A stretch of DNA of 64,000 bases from Anderseniella sp963698275 (GCA_963698275.1 CAVOQE010000009.1:496001-560000); one strand, 5' to 3'; shown: positions 35,709 through 45,104, numbered from the stretch's first letter. Translations and numbers: made by a program. Notes: generated by a model not told the origin, from the sequence alone.

Positions 35709-35751
35709 ATCAGGATGACTGTTGGTTGTAACGACCAACAGTCATCCTGAT
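35709..35751. repeat. 18-bp perfect hairpin, arm-A-like repeat, between asd and htpG
   Basis: ATCAGGATGACTGTTGGT (35709-35726), loop TGTAACG, ACCAACAGTCATCCTGAT (35734-35751). It shares the GATCAGGATGA...CCTGAT tips with the two-hairpin intergenic repeat but arm B is absent. Located between convergent genes, it may serve as a bidirectional terminator despite lacking a T-run. Confidence 0.75.
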
Positions 35752-35757
35752 AAGGCG

Positions 35758-37638
35758 TCAATCATACACCTGCTGCATCAGTTTCGACAGGCGCTCGGCA
35801 AATCCGGCCGCATCAGCAGGCACTTCGCCTTCAAGGATGACAGCCTGGTCGAGCAGCAGCTTCGCTGCTTCGCCCATGTCCTCGCCCTTGCCGGCACGCT
35901 CAGCCAGTTTGGCAATCAGCACATGGTCCGGATTGATCTCCAGCACTGGGGCGGAAATTGATGTCTTGCCTTCCTGTTGTGCCAGGTATTTTTCCAGGGT
36001 CCGGTCAAACCCCTGATCACCGGCGACGATACAGACCGGCGACGACGTCAACCGGTTGGATTTGGACACATCCTGCACTGCATCACCAAGTGCGGCTTTC
36101 AGTGCCGTAACCAGAGTTGCAGTTGCGGCATCGTCGCTCTTATCTTTCTTGTCCTGTTTGTCTTCATGGGGAATTTCATCCAGATCTGCGCCACCTTGCG
36201 TCACCGACTTGAACGATTTGCCGCCAAAGCCGAGCGCGGTACGCACCCAGAATGCATCGACGGGGTCGGTAAACAGCAACACCTCGATGCCGCGTGCCTT
36301 GTAACCTTCAAGCTGCGGGCTGGCGTCTACCTTTGCGGCATCTTCACCCGTGAGATAATAGATCCCGGTCTGATTTTCCTTCATCCGCGAAACATAGTCG
36401 GCAAGCGAAACCGTTTCCTTGCCGTCGCTGGTCGTGGAGCGGAACCGGCAGATATCAAAAAGCTGGTCGCGGCGCTCCATGTCTTCATACAGACCTTCCT
36501 TGATAACCGGCCCAAATGCCGCCCAGACATTGGCAAATACTTCAGGCTTCTTGTCAGCGCATTTTTTCAGCTCGGTGAGCACCCGCTTGGTGACCGCCTT
36601 GCGGATTGCATGCACTGTCGGGTTGTCCTGCAGCATTTCACGGGAAATGTTCAAAGGCATGTCTTCGCTGTCAATCACGCCGCGCACAAATCGCAGATAT
36701 GACGGCAGCATCTCTGCTTCATCGGTAATGAAGACCTTGCGCACATACAGTTTCTGTTTGCCTTTGCGCTCCGGATCAAACAAATCGAACGGCTTCTCGC
36801 CAGGCACATACAGCAATACCGAGTATTCGTTACGCCCTTCTGCCCGGTAATGGATGGTCAGCGCAGGATCACCAATGACACCGGCAACATGTCCAAAGAA
36901 CTCACGATGCTGCTCTTCGGTAACGTCAGACTTGCTGCGCGCCCAGATCGCACTGCCGGAATTGACCTGCTCTTCGCCGAGATAGATCGGATGGCTGACA
37001 TGATCGGAATAGGTCCGTACAATGTACTGCAGGCGCTGGTCTTCGAGGAATTCCTTGGCGTCCTTGCGCAGCTTCAACCGGATCGAGGTTCCGCGTTCCG
37101 GCGCATCCTCGCCCTTGTATTCAGACACCGTATAGGTGCCGGTGCCGTCGGAGCTCCAGATACTGGCCTTTTTGGTGCCGGCCTTGCGCGACACCACATC
37201 AACATGTTCGGCGATCATGAATGAGGAATAGAAACCAACGCCAAACTGGCCGATCAGGTTTACGTCCTTGTCGCCTTTTTTCCTGGACGTTTCCATCTGC
37301 TCCATGAAGGCTTGCGTGCCGGAGCGCGCAATGGTGCCCAGATTATCCGCCAGCTCTTTTGCATCCATGCCGATACCCGTATCGGAAACGGTCAGTGTCT
37401 TGGCTTTCTTGTCCAGGCTGATGGTGATGCGCAGGTCACCGCCTGCCTGCATCAGCTTGTCGTTCTTCAACGCCTCATAGCGAAGCTTGTCGCACGCATC
37501 TGAGGCATTGGAGATCAGCTCACGCAGAAACACCTCTCGTTCGGAGTAAACCGAATGCACCATCAGATGCAGAAGCTTGGCCACTTCGGCCTGGAATTGC
37601 TTTGGCTTGGCGCCTGTGCCTGTTGTGCTGCTGGACAT
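35758..37638 (-). CDS. htpG: molecular chaperone HtpG (Hsp90)
   Basis: HtpG is an ATP-dependent chaperone. The 626-residue protein has QAEVAKLLHLMVHSVYSERE, the GHKL ATP-site motifs ELISNASDACDKLR, VSDTGIGM and LIGQFGVGFYSSFM, the middle-domain SEDMPLNISREMLQDNP and a C-terminal dimerisation region. ATG 37638 (MSSSTTGTGAKPKQF) is preferred over 37671, which adds 11 unconserved residues. Confidence 0.96.
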   Translation of the reverse strand: MSSSTTGTGAKPKQFQAEVAKLLHLMVHSVYSEREVFLRELISNASDACDKLRYEALKNDKLMQAGGDLRITISLDKKAKTLTVSDTGIGMDAKELADNLGTIARSGTQAFMEQMETSRKKGDKDVNLIGQFGVGFYSSFMIAEHVDVVSRKAGTKKASIWSSDGTGTYTVSEYKGEDAPERGTSIRLKLRKDAKEFLEDQRLQYIVRTYSDHVSHPIYLGEEQVNSGSAIWARSKSDVTEEQHREFFGHVAGVIGDPALTIHYRAEGRNEYSVLLYVPGEKPFDLFDPERKGKQKLYVRKVFITDEAEMLPSYLRFVRGVIDSEDMPLNISREMLQDNPTVHAIRKAVTKRVLTELKKCADKKPEVFANVWAAFGPVIKEGLYEDMERRDQLFDICRFRSTTSDGKETVSLADYVSRMKENQTGIYYLTGEDAAKVDASPQLEGYKARGIEVLLFTDPVDAFWVRTALGFGGKSFKSVTQGGADLDEIPHEDKQDKKDKSDDAATATLVTALKAALGDAVQDVSKSNRLTSSPVCIVAGDQGFDRTLEKYLAQQEGKTSISAPVLEINPDHVLIAKLAERAGKGEDMGEAAKLLLDQAVILEGEVPADAAGFAERLSKLMQQVYD

Positions 37639-38166
37639 GTTGAACAATTGCCTCCCGGTTGAACATACCAATGCACTGCAAGCCCGGACGGTCGCCTGGC
37701 CGGAGTTGCAGAAATGATTATTCGGTGTAGCAGGATATTGGAATATTGCGATGCCAGATCAAGGCCGGCATAAAATTTATGAAGGCCAAAAGAAAACAGC
37801 GGCCCCTACAAGGTGCCGCCGGATCTTACTCACTGAACTGATTAACAGGCCTTACCAGGCTGAAATCAAACGCAACTCACAAACTCACTAACTTAAAAAA
37901 CAGGCCCGGCTCCTAATTCGCCACGGGGGGCTGGGGGGCTGAGATATCCGAAACGATCTGGAGCCGGGCCTTGAGGCAACAAGTGAATACTGTTCCGCGT
38001 TCCTGACGATTCTTGGGTCTATTTGTGTCTGGAATTGGGCAGTTTCATTATCTTTGCGTGACGCATCCATCGGTTTCAGCATCCATGCTATCAATCGGTC
38101 TTGACTGGATTTGCATTCACGCCAAAGATATTACAGCCTTAATACAAACAGTTAAGTGGAGGTTGG
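37639..38166. other. htpG / DUF2794 intergenic region
   Basis: This 528-bp region carries the htpG promoter segment, a candidate sRNA on the minus strand (37892-37971) and the promoter of the DUF2794 gene. No protein gene is convincing here. Confidence 0.55.
37892..37971 (-). ncRNA. candidate small RNA with C-rich loop and intrinsic terminator
   Basis: Read on the minus strand, AGGCCCGGCTCC (37971-37960) pairs perfectly with GGAGCCGGGCCT (37913-37902), enclosing a 46-base loop that contains CAGCCCCCCAGCCCCCC. The stem is followed by G and TTTTTT. Upstream is GGAAC (38003-37999), 17 bases, then TGTT, close to the EcfG general-stress promoter (GGAAC-N16/17-CGTT); this would start transcription at about 37970, at the first base of the stem. 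The C-rich loop could pair with Shine-Dalgarno sequences. All inferred from structure. Confidence 0.5.
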
Positions 38167-38568
38167 ATGAGCGAAGAGCCAGAGATTGTTGCGTTGGGGG
38201 CAGCGTCTGCCGGCCCGCAGGCGAATAATGACACGCAAGAAAAGCAACCCCTACATGCAAAAAAGCCCACCCAGATCGCATTCAACAGAACGGAACTTGC
38301 AACAATCCTCAATCTTTACGGGAGCAAGGTAGCAGCGGGAGAATGGCGTGATTACGCCATGGATTTCACCCGGGAACGCGCCGTGTTCGCCGTGTTCCGG
38401 CGCAGCTCCGAACAGCCGCTATACCGCATCGAAAAGAACCCGAAGCTGGCCCGCAAACAAGGGGCCTATTCGGTGACTGCCCCGGGCGGACTGATCCTGC
38501 GCCGTGGGCATGATCTGGGACAGGTTCTCAAGGTTCTGCTGAAAAAGCCAAAACTGGTCAGCGCGTGA
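38167..38568 (+). CDS. DUF2794 domain-containing protein
   Basis: This 133-residue protein has QIAFNRTELATILNLYGSKV, GEWRDYAMDFTRERAVFAVF and a basic middle RRSSEQPLYRIEKNPKL, then GAYSVTAPGGLILRRGHDL, the DUF2794 pattern restricted to alphaproteobacteria. The function is unknown. TGGAGG at 38157-38161 supports ATG 38167. Confidence 0.82.
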   Translation: MSEEPEIVALGAASAGPQANNDTQEKQPLHAKKPTQIAFNRTELATILNLYGSKVAAGEWRDYAMDFTRERAVFAVFRRSSEQPLYRIEKNPKLARKQGAYSVTAPGGLILRRGHDLGQVLKVLLKKPKLVSA

Positions 38569-38606
38569 CTTCCTGATTCTTTGCCAGTCATGGCCCTGAC
38601 AGAAAA

Positions 38607-38636
38607 ACCCCCGCCGTGCTGGTGCACGACGGGGGT
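38607..38636. terminator. bidirectional terminator between DUF2794 and Bax-inhibitor genes
   Basis: ACCCCCG-C-CGTGC (38607-38619), loop TGGT, GCACG-A-CGGGGGT (38624-38636). The AAAAA before it becomes a T-run for the minus-strand transcript. Confidence 0.85.
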
Positions 38637-38667
38637 CTGTAATGTTGGTCAGATCGGCTTGTCAGCG

Positions 38668-39393
38668 TCAGTCCGAGTTCATGATCCCGAGAATGTTCAG
38701 GATGTGGATGAACATGGTGATGAAGCTGCCATACAGCATGAACGCACCGAAGATCGATTTGCCGCGGGCTGTAACACTGCCATCGCCTTCCACGTACATT
38801 TCCTTGATCATCTGGGTTTCATAAGCGGTGATGCCGGCAAACAGCAGTACCGTGATGATAGAAACAACCAGGCTGAAACCGATGGATCCGATAAACACCG
38901 CATTCACGACCATGGCGATAATGATGCCGATGGAGGCGATCATGAAGAAGGTGCCGAGACCGGACAGGCTGCGCTTGGTGACATACCCGAACAGGCTGGT
39001 GGCGCCGAATGTGGCAGCCGCAATACCGAATGCCTGGACAACCATACCGGGGCTGACGCCCATATAGTGTCCCACCATCGGTGCGATGCCCATGCCCCAC
39101 AGGGCGCAATAAGCCCAGAAGGCGCCGTGGGCAACTACCGCACTGTTCGAGAACACCAGGCGCGGCGAAAACCAGCCCAGCCCCAGAATGCCGATGAAGA
39201 ATACCCATTTCAGTGAACTGGCCACCGCAAGCAGTGCAGGTGAAGACGCCACGAACAGGGTTATGATGGCCGTAGCCGCCACACCGAGCGCCATGTAATT
39301 GTAGACGCCAAGCATGTAGGACCGCAGGCCCTCGTCAATCTCTTGCGCCCGCCTGCCAGCAGGTGCCTGGGATTGGTATTTAAGGTCTGCCAT
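38668..39393 (-). CDS. Bax inhibitor-1 / YccA family membrane protein
   Basis: This 241-residue protein has seven hydrophobic segments: VYNYMALGVAATAIITLFVA, WVFFIGILGLGWFSPRLVF, HGAFWAYCALWGMGIAPMVG, QAFGIAAATFGATSLFGYVT, and further C-terminal spans. It ends near AFMLYGSFITMFIHILNILG. BI-1 proteins are calcium-leak or YccA-type proteins that interact with FtsH; which applies is not clear. ATG 39393 (MADLKYQSQAPAG) has AAGGGAG upstream. Confidence 0.9.
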   Translation of the reverse strand: MADLKYQSQAPAGRRAQEIDEGLRSYMLGVYNYMALGVAATAIITLFVASSPALLAVASSLKWVFFIGILGLGWFSPRLVFSNSAVVAHGAFWAYCALWGMGIAPMVGHYMGVSPGMVVQAFGIAAATFGATSLFGYVTKRSLSGLGTFFMIASIGIIIAMVVNAVFIGSIGFSLVVSIITVLLFAGITAYETQMIKEMYVEGDGSVTARGKSIFGAFMLYGSFITMFIHILNILGIMNSD

Positions 39394-39496
39394 TTTCAAC
39401 TCCCTTGGAGAACGGATTAATACATAGTCGAATATGAGGACAAACAGCATGCCTGACAAGCCCGGTCAGGATTAAGTTTTGTTAAAGGTGATTACC

Positions 39497-39790
39497 CTAC
39501 GTGGTTACGCATTTGTCCATGAAACGTGCCAATTTGACATCAAGATCAGTTATCCCGCCTGCATCGTGCGTCGCAAGTGTTACTTCAACAGTCTTGTAGA
39601 CATTGCTCCATTCAGGATGATGGTCGAGCTTTTCCGCCTGCATGGCGACACGGGTCATCCAGCCGAATGCCTGGTTGAAATTGCTGAACGCAAAGGTTTT
39701 CGAGATCGCATCGCGACCATCCACCTCGGCCCACCCGGCAAGCTCTGCCAATGCCTTGTCCCGGTCCGGGCCTTGAAGTTTTTCTGCCAT
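39497..39790 (-). CDS. phhB: 4a-hydroxytetrahydrobiopterin dehydratase
   Basis: This pterin-4a-carbinolamine dehydratase recycles the pterin cofactor of aromatic amino acid hydroxylases and may be shared with molybdopterin metabolism. The 97-residue protein has FNQAFGWMTRVAMQAEKLDH, the HHPEW catalytic histidines and VTLATHDAGGITDLDVKLAR. The length is typical. It is divergent from the phosphatase gene across 48 bp. Confidence 0.92.
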   Translation of the reverse strand: MAEKLQGPDRDKALAELAGWAEVDGRDAISKTFAFSNFNQAFGWMTRVAMQAEKLDHHPEWSNVYKTVEVTLATHDAGGITDLDVKLARFMDKCVTT

Positions 39791-39838
39791 TACTGATTAT
39801 CCTTTACAATTTTTCCAGCAAGGTTATCGAAAACGCTC

Positions 39839-40312
39839 ATGAAAAGCATCCTTCTCGTGTGTCTCGGAAACATCTGCCGCTCGCCCATGGCACAAGGCGC
39901 TGTGCGCCTGGCGCTCGATGAGGCGGGCCTGGCCCACATCGAAACAGACAGTGCCGGCACCAGCGGCTGGCATGTCGGCAGCCCGCCTGATCCGCGCGCC
40001 GTCAAGACTGCCCTGATGCGCGATATGGACATATCCGGGCAGCGGGCCCGGCAGGTCGAGACTACCGACTTTGACCGGTTCGACATTATCGCCGCCATGG
40101 ACCGGAACAATTATGCCCGCCTGCGCGAACTGCAGCCTGACGGCTCAACAGGCAGGGTCCATTTGTTCCTGGAATTTGCCGGAGAGTTGCCGGTCCGGGA
40201 AGTACCGGACCCCTATTACGGCGGTGACGACGGGTTTGACCACGCACTTGACCTGATAGAACAGGCTGCCCGTGGCCTTGTCACTCACATTGCAGCCCGT
40301 TCCAAAGGATAG
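39839..40312 (+). CDS. low molecular weight protein-tyrosine phosphatase
   Basis: This 157-residue LMW-PTP has the P-loop VCLGNICRSPMAQG (nucleophile Cys8, Arg14) and the general acid region VPDPYYGGDDGFDHALDLIE. Such enzymes dephosphorylate tyrosine-phosphorylated proteins; in bacteria they often act with exopolysaccharide kinases, but none is seen nearby. Its 3' end overlaps the convergent thpR gene by 28 bp. Confidence 0.92.
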   Translation: MKSILLVCLGNICRSPMAQGAVRLALDEAGLAHIETDSAGTSGWHVGSPPDPRAVKTALMRDMDISGQRARQVETTDFDRFDIIAAMDRNNYARLRELQPDGSTGRVHLFLEFAGELPVREVPDPYYGGDDGFDHALDLIEQAARGLVTHIAARSKG

Positions 40313-40833
40313 ACTTCCTCCCGTCCGTAGGGCCCGCCACCACGCGATGACCGGGCTGAAAACAGCACGAACTGGCTGACATCGAAAACCCGCGAACGAT
40401 ACAGGTTATGCGCACTGACATAGGCCTGCACCTGTCTCGGTATGGCGCCGCGCAACCGGGCAATTGTAACGTGAGGGATGAATTTTCGCTGCTCCGGCGC
40501 CATGCCCAATGACTGGCAAACCCGCTCATGCATTGCCTGCAAACGCCGAAGATCCGGGCTTTCCTCGACTTTCACATAAAGGGAATGAGGTTTCCTTGTG
40601 CCGAACACCCCCATGCCTGCAAGTGTGATGTTGAATGCGGGCATCGCAACGACGCGTTGCAGTTCGCCCGTCAGTTCATCAGCCGCGCGGTCTGGAATAT
40701 CGCCGATGAACCGCAAGGTGAGATGGTAGTTGTCCGTGTCAATCCAGCGGGCACCTTCAATACCGCCTTTCATGATTGCCAGATCCTGGCCCACATCTGG
40801 TGGCAGTTCTACGCCAGTGAACAGTCGAGGCAT
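40285..40833 (-). CDS. thpR: RNA 2',3'-cyclic phosphodiesterase
   Basis: This 182-residue 2H phosphoesterase (LigT/ThpR) has the two His-x-Thr motifs YHLTLRFIGDIP (near residue 37) and KFIPHVTIARLRG (near 125). MPRLFTGVELPPDV is the usual start, at ATG 40833; an in-frame extension to 40878 lacks similarity. It hydrolyses 2',3'-cyclic phosphate RNA ends in vitro; the in vivo role is unclear. Confidence 0.88.
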   Translation of the reverse strand: MPRLFTGVELPPDVGQDLAIMKGGIEGARWIDTDNYHLTLRFIGDIPDRAADELTGELQRVVAMPAFNITLAGMGVFGTRKPHSLYVKVEESPDLRRLQAMHERVCQSLGMAPEQRKFIPHVTIARLRGAIPRQVQAYVSAHNLYRSRVFDVSQFVLFSARSSRGGGPYGREEVYPLERAAM

Positions 40834-40908
40834 GACAAGTCCCTCCTGTGCTATCGCCGAATCAATGTCGCATACCAAGGCTAAACCTCAGCACATCACA
40901 ATCTCAAG

Positions 40909-41553
40909 TCACGATACAAGCGAGCGCACAAGCTTGTCGACCATTGGCGACAATCGCTCAACAATAACGGCCGTACCGGCCGCATTCGGGTGAATACCGT
41001 CCGCCTGATTGAGTTTCGGATCAGCCACGACCCCGTCCAGAAAGAACGGATACAGTTGCACTTCGTGCTTTTCTGCCAGTTTAGGGTAAATCGCATTGAA
41101 TTCAGCCCCATAAACCTTACCCATATTGGGCGGTGCCAGCATGCCGGTCAGCAATACCGCAATGCCGCGTTGCCGGAGGCGTGCGATAATCGCATCGAGG
41201 TTCTTTGCGGTTTCTGCCGGTGAAATACCGCGCAGCGCATCATTGCCGCCGAGTTCGACAATTACCAGACCGGAACCATCCGGCACTGACCAGTCAATTC
41301 TTGCCAGCCCGCCCTTGCTGGTGTCTCCGGACACGCCCGCATTGACAACCTCGACATTCAACCCGTTTGCCTTCAGGCGCTGTTCCAGGCGCGTGGTAAA
41401 AGCATCCTCCGGCGCCAGGCCATACCCGGCGGTCAGGCTGTCGCCCAGGGCAACGATAGTGAATGTTTGTTCCGCCATTACCGGCGTGGCAATAGGTAAA
41501 AGACAAGCTGCGGTAAGCAGTTTCAGGGCCTGGCGTCGCGAATGTGATTGCAT
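40909..41553 (-). CDS. tesA: arylesterase / acyl-CoA thioesterase I (SGNH hydrolase)
   Basis: This 214-residue periplasmic GDSL esterase has a signal peptide (QALKLLTAACLLPIATPVMA), block I VALGDSLTAGYGL (catalytic Ser), NAGVSGDTSKGG, VIVELGGNDALRG and DGIHPNAAGT (Asp and His). ATG 41553 starts just before the signal peptide; the longer open frame upstream runs through a repeat copy. It is divergent from a YbbA/YbbP-type ABC pair, as in E. coli. Confidence 0.9.
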   Translation of the reverse strand: MQSHSRRQALKLLTAACLLPIATPVMAEQTFTIVALGDSLTAGYGLAPEDAFTTRLEQRLKANGLNVEVVNAGVSGDTSKGGLARIDWSVPDGSGLVIVELGGNDALRGISPAETAKNLDAIIARLRQRGIAVLLTGMLAPPNMGKVYGAEFNAIYPKLAEKHEVQLYPFFLDGVVADPKLNQADGIHPNAAGTAVIVERLSPMVDKLVRSLVS

Positions 41554-41597
41554 GTTGCGTCGGAATCCCTTGCATGAGTGCGTCTGGTACACACATA

Positions 41598-41646
41598 GAT
41601 CAGGATGACTTTTGACAATTTCAATCAAAAATTCATAAACCTGATC
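41598..41646. repeat. two-hairpin intergenic repeat, arm A only
   Basis: GATCAGG (41598-41604) and CCTGATC (41640-41646) with the family flanks ATGA and AAAC...GCT. The inner stem is degenerate (TTTTGACAATTTCAATCAAAA). It lies 45 bp upstream of the tesA start, within the tesA / ybbA divergent region. Confidence 0.6.
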
Positions 41647-41771
41647 GCTGACAGCAATCGGGAGCGGGATGCGGGCGCAAAACCGTGCAATTTTGCTCAT
41701 ATGGTTCTGGAAACGAAACTTAGCTGCAACAAGACGTGGTCTGAATCGAACACGCAAACGTTAGGAAGCTC

Positions 41772-42509
41772 ATGGACGCTCGCGTAGACAGAACCGAAAC
41801 TGGTAATTCCGGACTTCCCGGCAAGGGCGACGCGGTGCGCCTTGACGCAGTACAGGTCACCCTGCCGTCGCGCGCAGGCCCTGTCGAAATCCTCAAAGGC
41901 ATCGATGTTACCATCTCAAACGGTGAAGCGGTTTCCATTATCGGCCCGTCAGGCTCCGGCAAGACAACGCTTCTGATGGTGATTGCCGGTCTTGAAGCGG
42001 CAACCGGCGGCACCGTTGAGGTGGCATCAAAAAGCCTGAACGGACTCACTGAAGACCAGTTGGCGGTGTTTCGCCGCGACAATATCGGCATCGTGTTCCA
42101 GTCATTCCACCTGATCCCCGCCATGACCGCACTGGAAAATGTTGCGGTACCGCTGGAACTGCGTGGTACCGGGGACGCCTTCGACATGGCCCGGCAGCAA
42201 CTCAGGCGCGTCGGCCTCGAGCATCGTCTTGATCACTATCCCGGCCAATTGTCAGGTGGCGAGCAGCAGCGTGTCGCGATAGCCCGAGCGCTGGCCGCAG
42301 GCGCCAACATCATTCTGGCAGACGAGCCCACCGGCAATCTTGATCAGGAAACAGGCCATACCATCATGGACCTGTTGTTCGATCTGCAGTCATCCGGCGA
42401 GACGACACTGGTGCTGGTAACCCATGATCCGGATCTGGCAGCGCGGTGTTCAAGGACCATCGAAATCAGGGATGGCCTGATCCATACAGACAATGTCACG
42501 CAGCCATGA
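41772..42509 (+). CDS. ABC transporter ATP-binding protein (YbbA/LolD-like)
   Basis: This 245-residue ATPase has Walker A IIGPSGSGKTTLLMVIAG, Q-loop VFQSFHLIPAMTALENV, signature LSGGEQQRVAIARALA, Walker B IILADEPTGNLDQ and the H-loop VLVTHDPDLA, as in the MacB/LolD/YbbA group. The stop overlaps the permease start by four bases (ATGA), so they form one transporter. Its divergent partner tesA supports a YbbA identity. The substrate is not known; periplasmic lipid-related export is an inference. Confidence 0.9.
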   Translation: MDARVDRTETGNSGLPGKGDAVRLDAVQVTLPSRAGPVEILKGIDVTISNGEAVSIIGPSGSGKTTLLMVIAGLEAATGGTVEVASKSLNGLTEDQLAVFRRDNIGIVFQSFHLIPAMTALENVAVPLELRGTGDAFDMARQQLRRVGLEHRLDHYPGQLSGGEQQRVAIARALAAGANIILADEPTGNLDQETGHTIMDLLFDLQSSGETTLVLVTHDPDLAARCSRTIEIRDGLIHTDNVTQP

Positions 42510-45037
42510 TGCACATCCTGTCAATGGCGCTGCGCCTTGCCCTGCGTGAACTGCGGTCCGGACTTCAGGGCTTTCGGATATTTCTGGCCTGCCTGATCCT
42601 CGGCGTCAGCGCCATTGCGGTGGTCGGCGCGCTGTCGTCGGCACTCAACACCGGCATTGCCAATGAAGGCCGCTCGCTGATGGGCGGAGATGTGGAGTTT
42701 TCCACGCTTTACGACACGCCAAGCAGCGACCAGCGCAGCTTTATCGCTGCAGCGGGCCAGGTCAGCAAGGTTGCCACACTGCGTGCCATGGCGGCTGTTC
42801 CCGACAAGTCGTCAACCCTTGTCGAGGTAAAGGTCGTTGACAATGCCTATCCGCTTTACGGCCGGTTGCAGCTCGATCCGGCAATGCCTCTCGGCGATGC
42901 CTTGCAGCCTGACGCGTCCGGCAGGGCCGGCACCGTGGTTGAAACAGCCCTGCTTGCGCGTCTCGACATCAAGGTCGGAGACATTGTCCGGGTGGGCACA
43001 TCGGATTTTGTGATCAATGCCGCCATCGTTCGTGAACCAGACCGGATTTCCGACGGATTCGTACTTGGCCCGCGCCTGATGATTTCAACCGATGCTCTGG
43101 CTGCAACAGGCCTTTCACGCCCCGGCAGCCTGATTAAATGGCGCTACCGGGTGGCGCTGCCGCAACCGGCAAACGACAGGCAGGTCAAGGAACTGGTCGA
43201 CCAGGCGGAACCGGTTCTGCAGGACCAGGGATGGCGGGTGCGCTCACGCGAGAACGCAGCCCCCGGTGTGCGCCGCTTCATCGACCGGCTTACGTTTTTT
43301 CTGTCTCTTGTCGGTCTCACCTCGCTCATTGTCGGCGGCGTTGGGGTGGCTAACGCGGTCAAGGCGTTTCTGGAACGGCGCACCAAAAACATTGCAACAC
43401 TGAAGTGTCTTGGTGCGTCTGCACGGCTGGTGTTCTGGACCTACTTCATGGAAGTCCTAATCGTCGCCACCGGCGGAATCATTGTCGGCGTGCTGGCCGG
43501 TCTCGCCACGCCACCGCTGGCCGGGGCACTGTTGTCAGGCCTGCTGCCGATCCCGGTATCCGTCGGCATCGAGCCGTGGCCGGTTATTCGCGCCGGGCTG
43601 TTCGGCTACCTGATTGTCATCGCCTTTGCGGTATGGCCGCTTGCACGCGCCGGCCGTATTCCGCCCAGCGCCCTGTTTCGCGACATGCTGACCAGCAAGA
43701 TCGCCTGGCCCGGACCCGCTTCATGGCTGGTCATTGCCCTCGCACTTGCGGGCATCTTCATCCTCACGCTCACGGCATTCCCGGATCCGCGCATCACCTA
43801 TGGCTATGCCGCGGGCATTGTGGCCAGTTTTGCCATCCTGACCGGCATGGCCCGATTGATGATGTGGATCGCCTCGCGCACCACCCACGCCAGGTCGGCC
43901 GTGATGCGCCTGGCCATTGCCAATCTGCACCGGCCCGGAACCCCGACACCATCCGTCGTTCTGTCGCTTGGTCTGGGCCTGACGCTGTTCGTCAGCCTGG
44001 CACTTATCGACAGCAATATTTCCAAGGAGCTGAGGGACAATCTGCCTGATCGTGCGCCCAGTTTCTTCTTTCTCGACGTTCACTCCAGCGAAGCCGATCA
44101 ATTCGCTAAAACGCTGGAACAGTCAGGCGCTTCAGCTGTCAGCCGGGCGCCCATGCTGCGTGGCCGTATCGTCAAGGTGAACGGCGTATCGGCCAGTCAG
44201 GTCAAGGCCAGCGCCGATGCCGCCTGGGCATTACGCGGTGATCGCGGCATCACCTATTCCGCCACCGCGCCCGAAGGCGGGCAACTGACTGAAGGCGAAT
44301 GGTGGCCGGCCGATTATTCCGGCACACCGCAGGTATCGTTTTCCGCCGACATTGCCGAAGGCATCGGCCTGAAAATCGGCGACACCGTCAGCGTCAACGT
44401 GCTGGGCCGGGAAATCACCGCTGAAGTGGCAAATTTCCGGGCCGTTGACTGGCGCTCCCTGCAGATCAACTTCGTCATGATGTTTTCACCAAACACCTTT
44501 GCTGGCGCACCGCACATGTTCGTTGTCACGGCTCAGGCCGACCCGGCCCGTGAGCTTGATATTCTCAAGGCGGTTTCCAGGCCCTACCCGACCATAACAT
44601 CGATCCGGGTGCGTGATGCACTGGATGCCATAAACTCGCTCATGGTCAAGCTTATCACCGCCATCCGCGGCGCCAATGCCGTTACCGTGCTGGCCGGCAT
44701 TCTGGTGCTCGGCGGGGCGCTGGCAACCGGACTGTCCGGGCGCATCTATGATGCGGTTGTTCTGAAAACCTATGGCGCTACCCGTTCGCAGTTGTTGCGC
44801 GCGCTGGTCATTGAATATGCATTGCTCGGGCTGGCAACTGCGGGCTTCGCCATCATCGCGGGCGGCTTGAGCGCATGGGCAGTCATCACCCAGATACTGG
44901 GGCTTGAGTGGCAATTTTCCGGCCTGGTTGCAGCAGCGACCGCGCTGGTAGCACTTGTTGTTACGGTGGCTGCAGGACTGATCACAACATGGTCGGCATT
45001 GCGCGCCAACCCGGCGCGTGTTCTGCGGGTAGACTGA
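42506..45037 (+). CDS. FtsX-like ABC transporter permease (YbbP)
   Basis: This 843-residue membrane protein is made of two FtsX-type halves. The N-terminal span is GFRIFLACLILGVSAIAVVG and a large periplasmic domain follows (MGGDVEFSTLYDTPSS). Four spans come next, beginning FFLSLVGLTSLIVGGVGVAN, and a second periplasmic domain begins near residue 510. C-terminal spans include VTVLAGILVLGGALATGLSG and end in ALRANPARVLRVD. It partners the preceding ATPase. The start is ATG 42506. Confidence 0.9.
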   Translation: MMHILSMALRLALRELRSGLQGFRIFLACLILGVSAIAVVGALSSALNTGIANEGRSLMGGDVEFSTLYDTPSSDQRSFIAAAGQVSKVATLRAMAAVPDKSSTLVEVKVVDNAYPLYGRLQLDPAMPLGDALQPDASGRAGTVVETALLARLDIKVGDIVRVGTSDFVINAAIVREPDRISDGFVLGPRLMISTDALAATGLSRPGSLIKWRYRVALPQPANDRQVKELVDQAEPVLQDQGWRVRSRENAAPGVRRFIDRLTFFLSLVGLTSLIVGGVGVANAVKAFLERRTKNIATLKCLGASARLVFWTYFMEVLIVATGGIIVGVLAGLATPPLAGALLSGLLPIPVSVGIEPWPVIRAGLFGYLIVIAFAVWPLARAGRIPPSALFRDMLTSKIAWPGPASWLVIALALAGIFILTLTAFPDPRITYGYAAGIVASFAILTGMARLMMWIASRTTHARSAVMRLAIANLHRPGTPTPSVVLSLGLGLTLFVSLALIDSNISKELRDNLPDRAPSFFFLDVHSSEADQFAKTLEQSGASAVSRAPMLRGRIVKVNGVSASQVKASADAAWALRGDRGITYSATAPEGGQLTEGEWWPADYSGTPQVSFSADIAEGIGLKIGDTVSVNVLGREITAEVANFRAVDWRSLQINFVMMFSPNTFAGAPHMFVVTAQADPARELDILKAVSRPYPTITSIRVRDALDAINSLMVKLITAIRGANAVTVLAGILVLGGALATGLSGRIYDAVVLKTYGATRSQLLRALVIEYALLGLATAGFAIIAGGLSAWAVITQILGLEWQFSGLVAAATALVALVVTVAAGLITTWSALRANPARVLRVD

Positions 45038-45104
45038 ACGGATTCAGATGCGTAAGGTCCGGCCAAACTGCACAACAACGAAGCGATGGACAGGGACTGG
45101 TGCA

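Noticed and set aside
37888..38094. 68-codon minus-strand frame upstream of htpG
   Set aside because: It overlaps the sRNA-like hairpin and terminator and has an unlikely composition.
40909..41757. Long N-terminal extension of tesA up to 41757
   Set aside because: The extension crosses an intergenic repeat copy and precedes a normal signal peptide; ATG 41553 fits the family.
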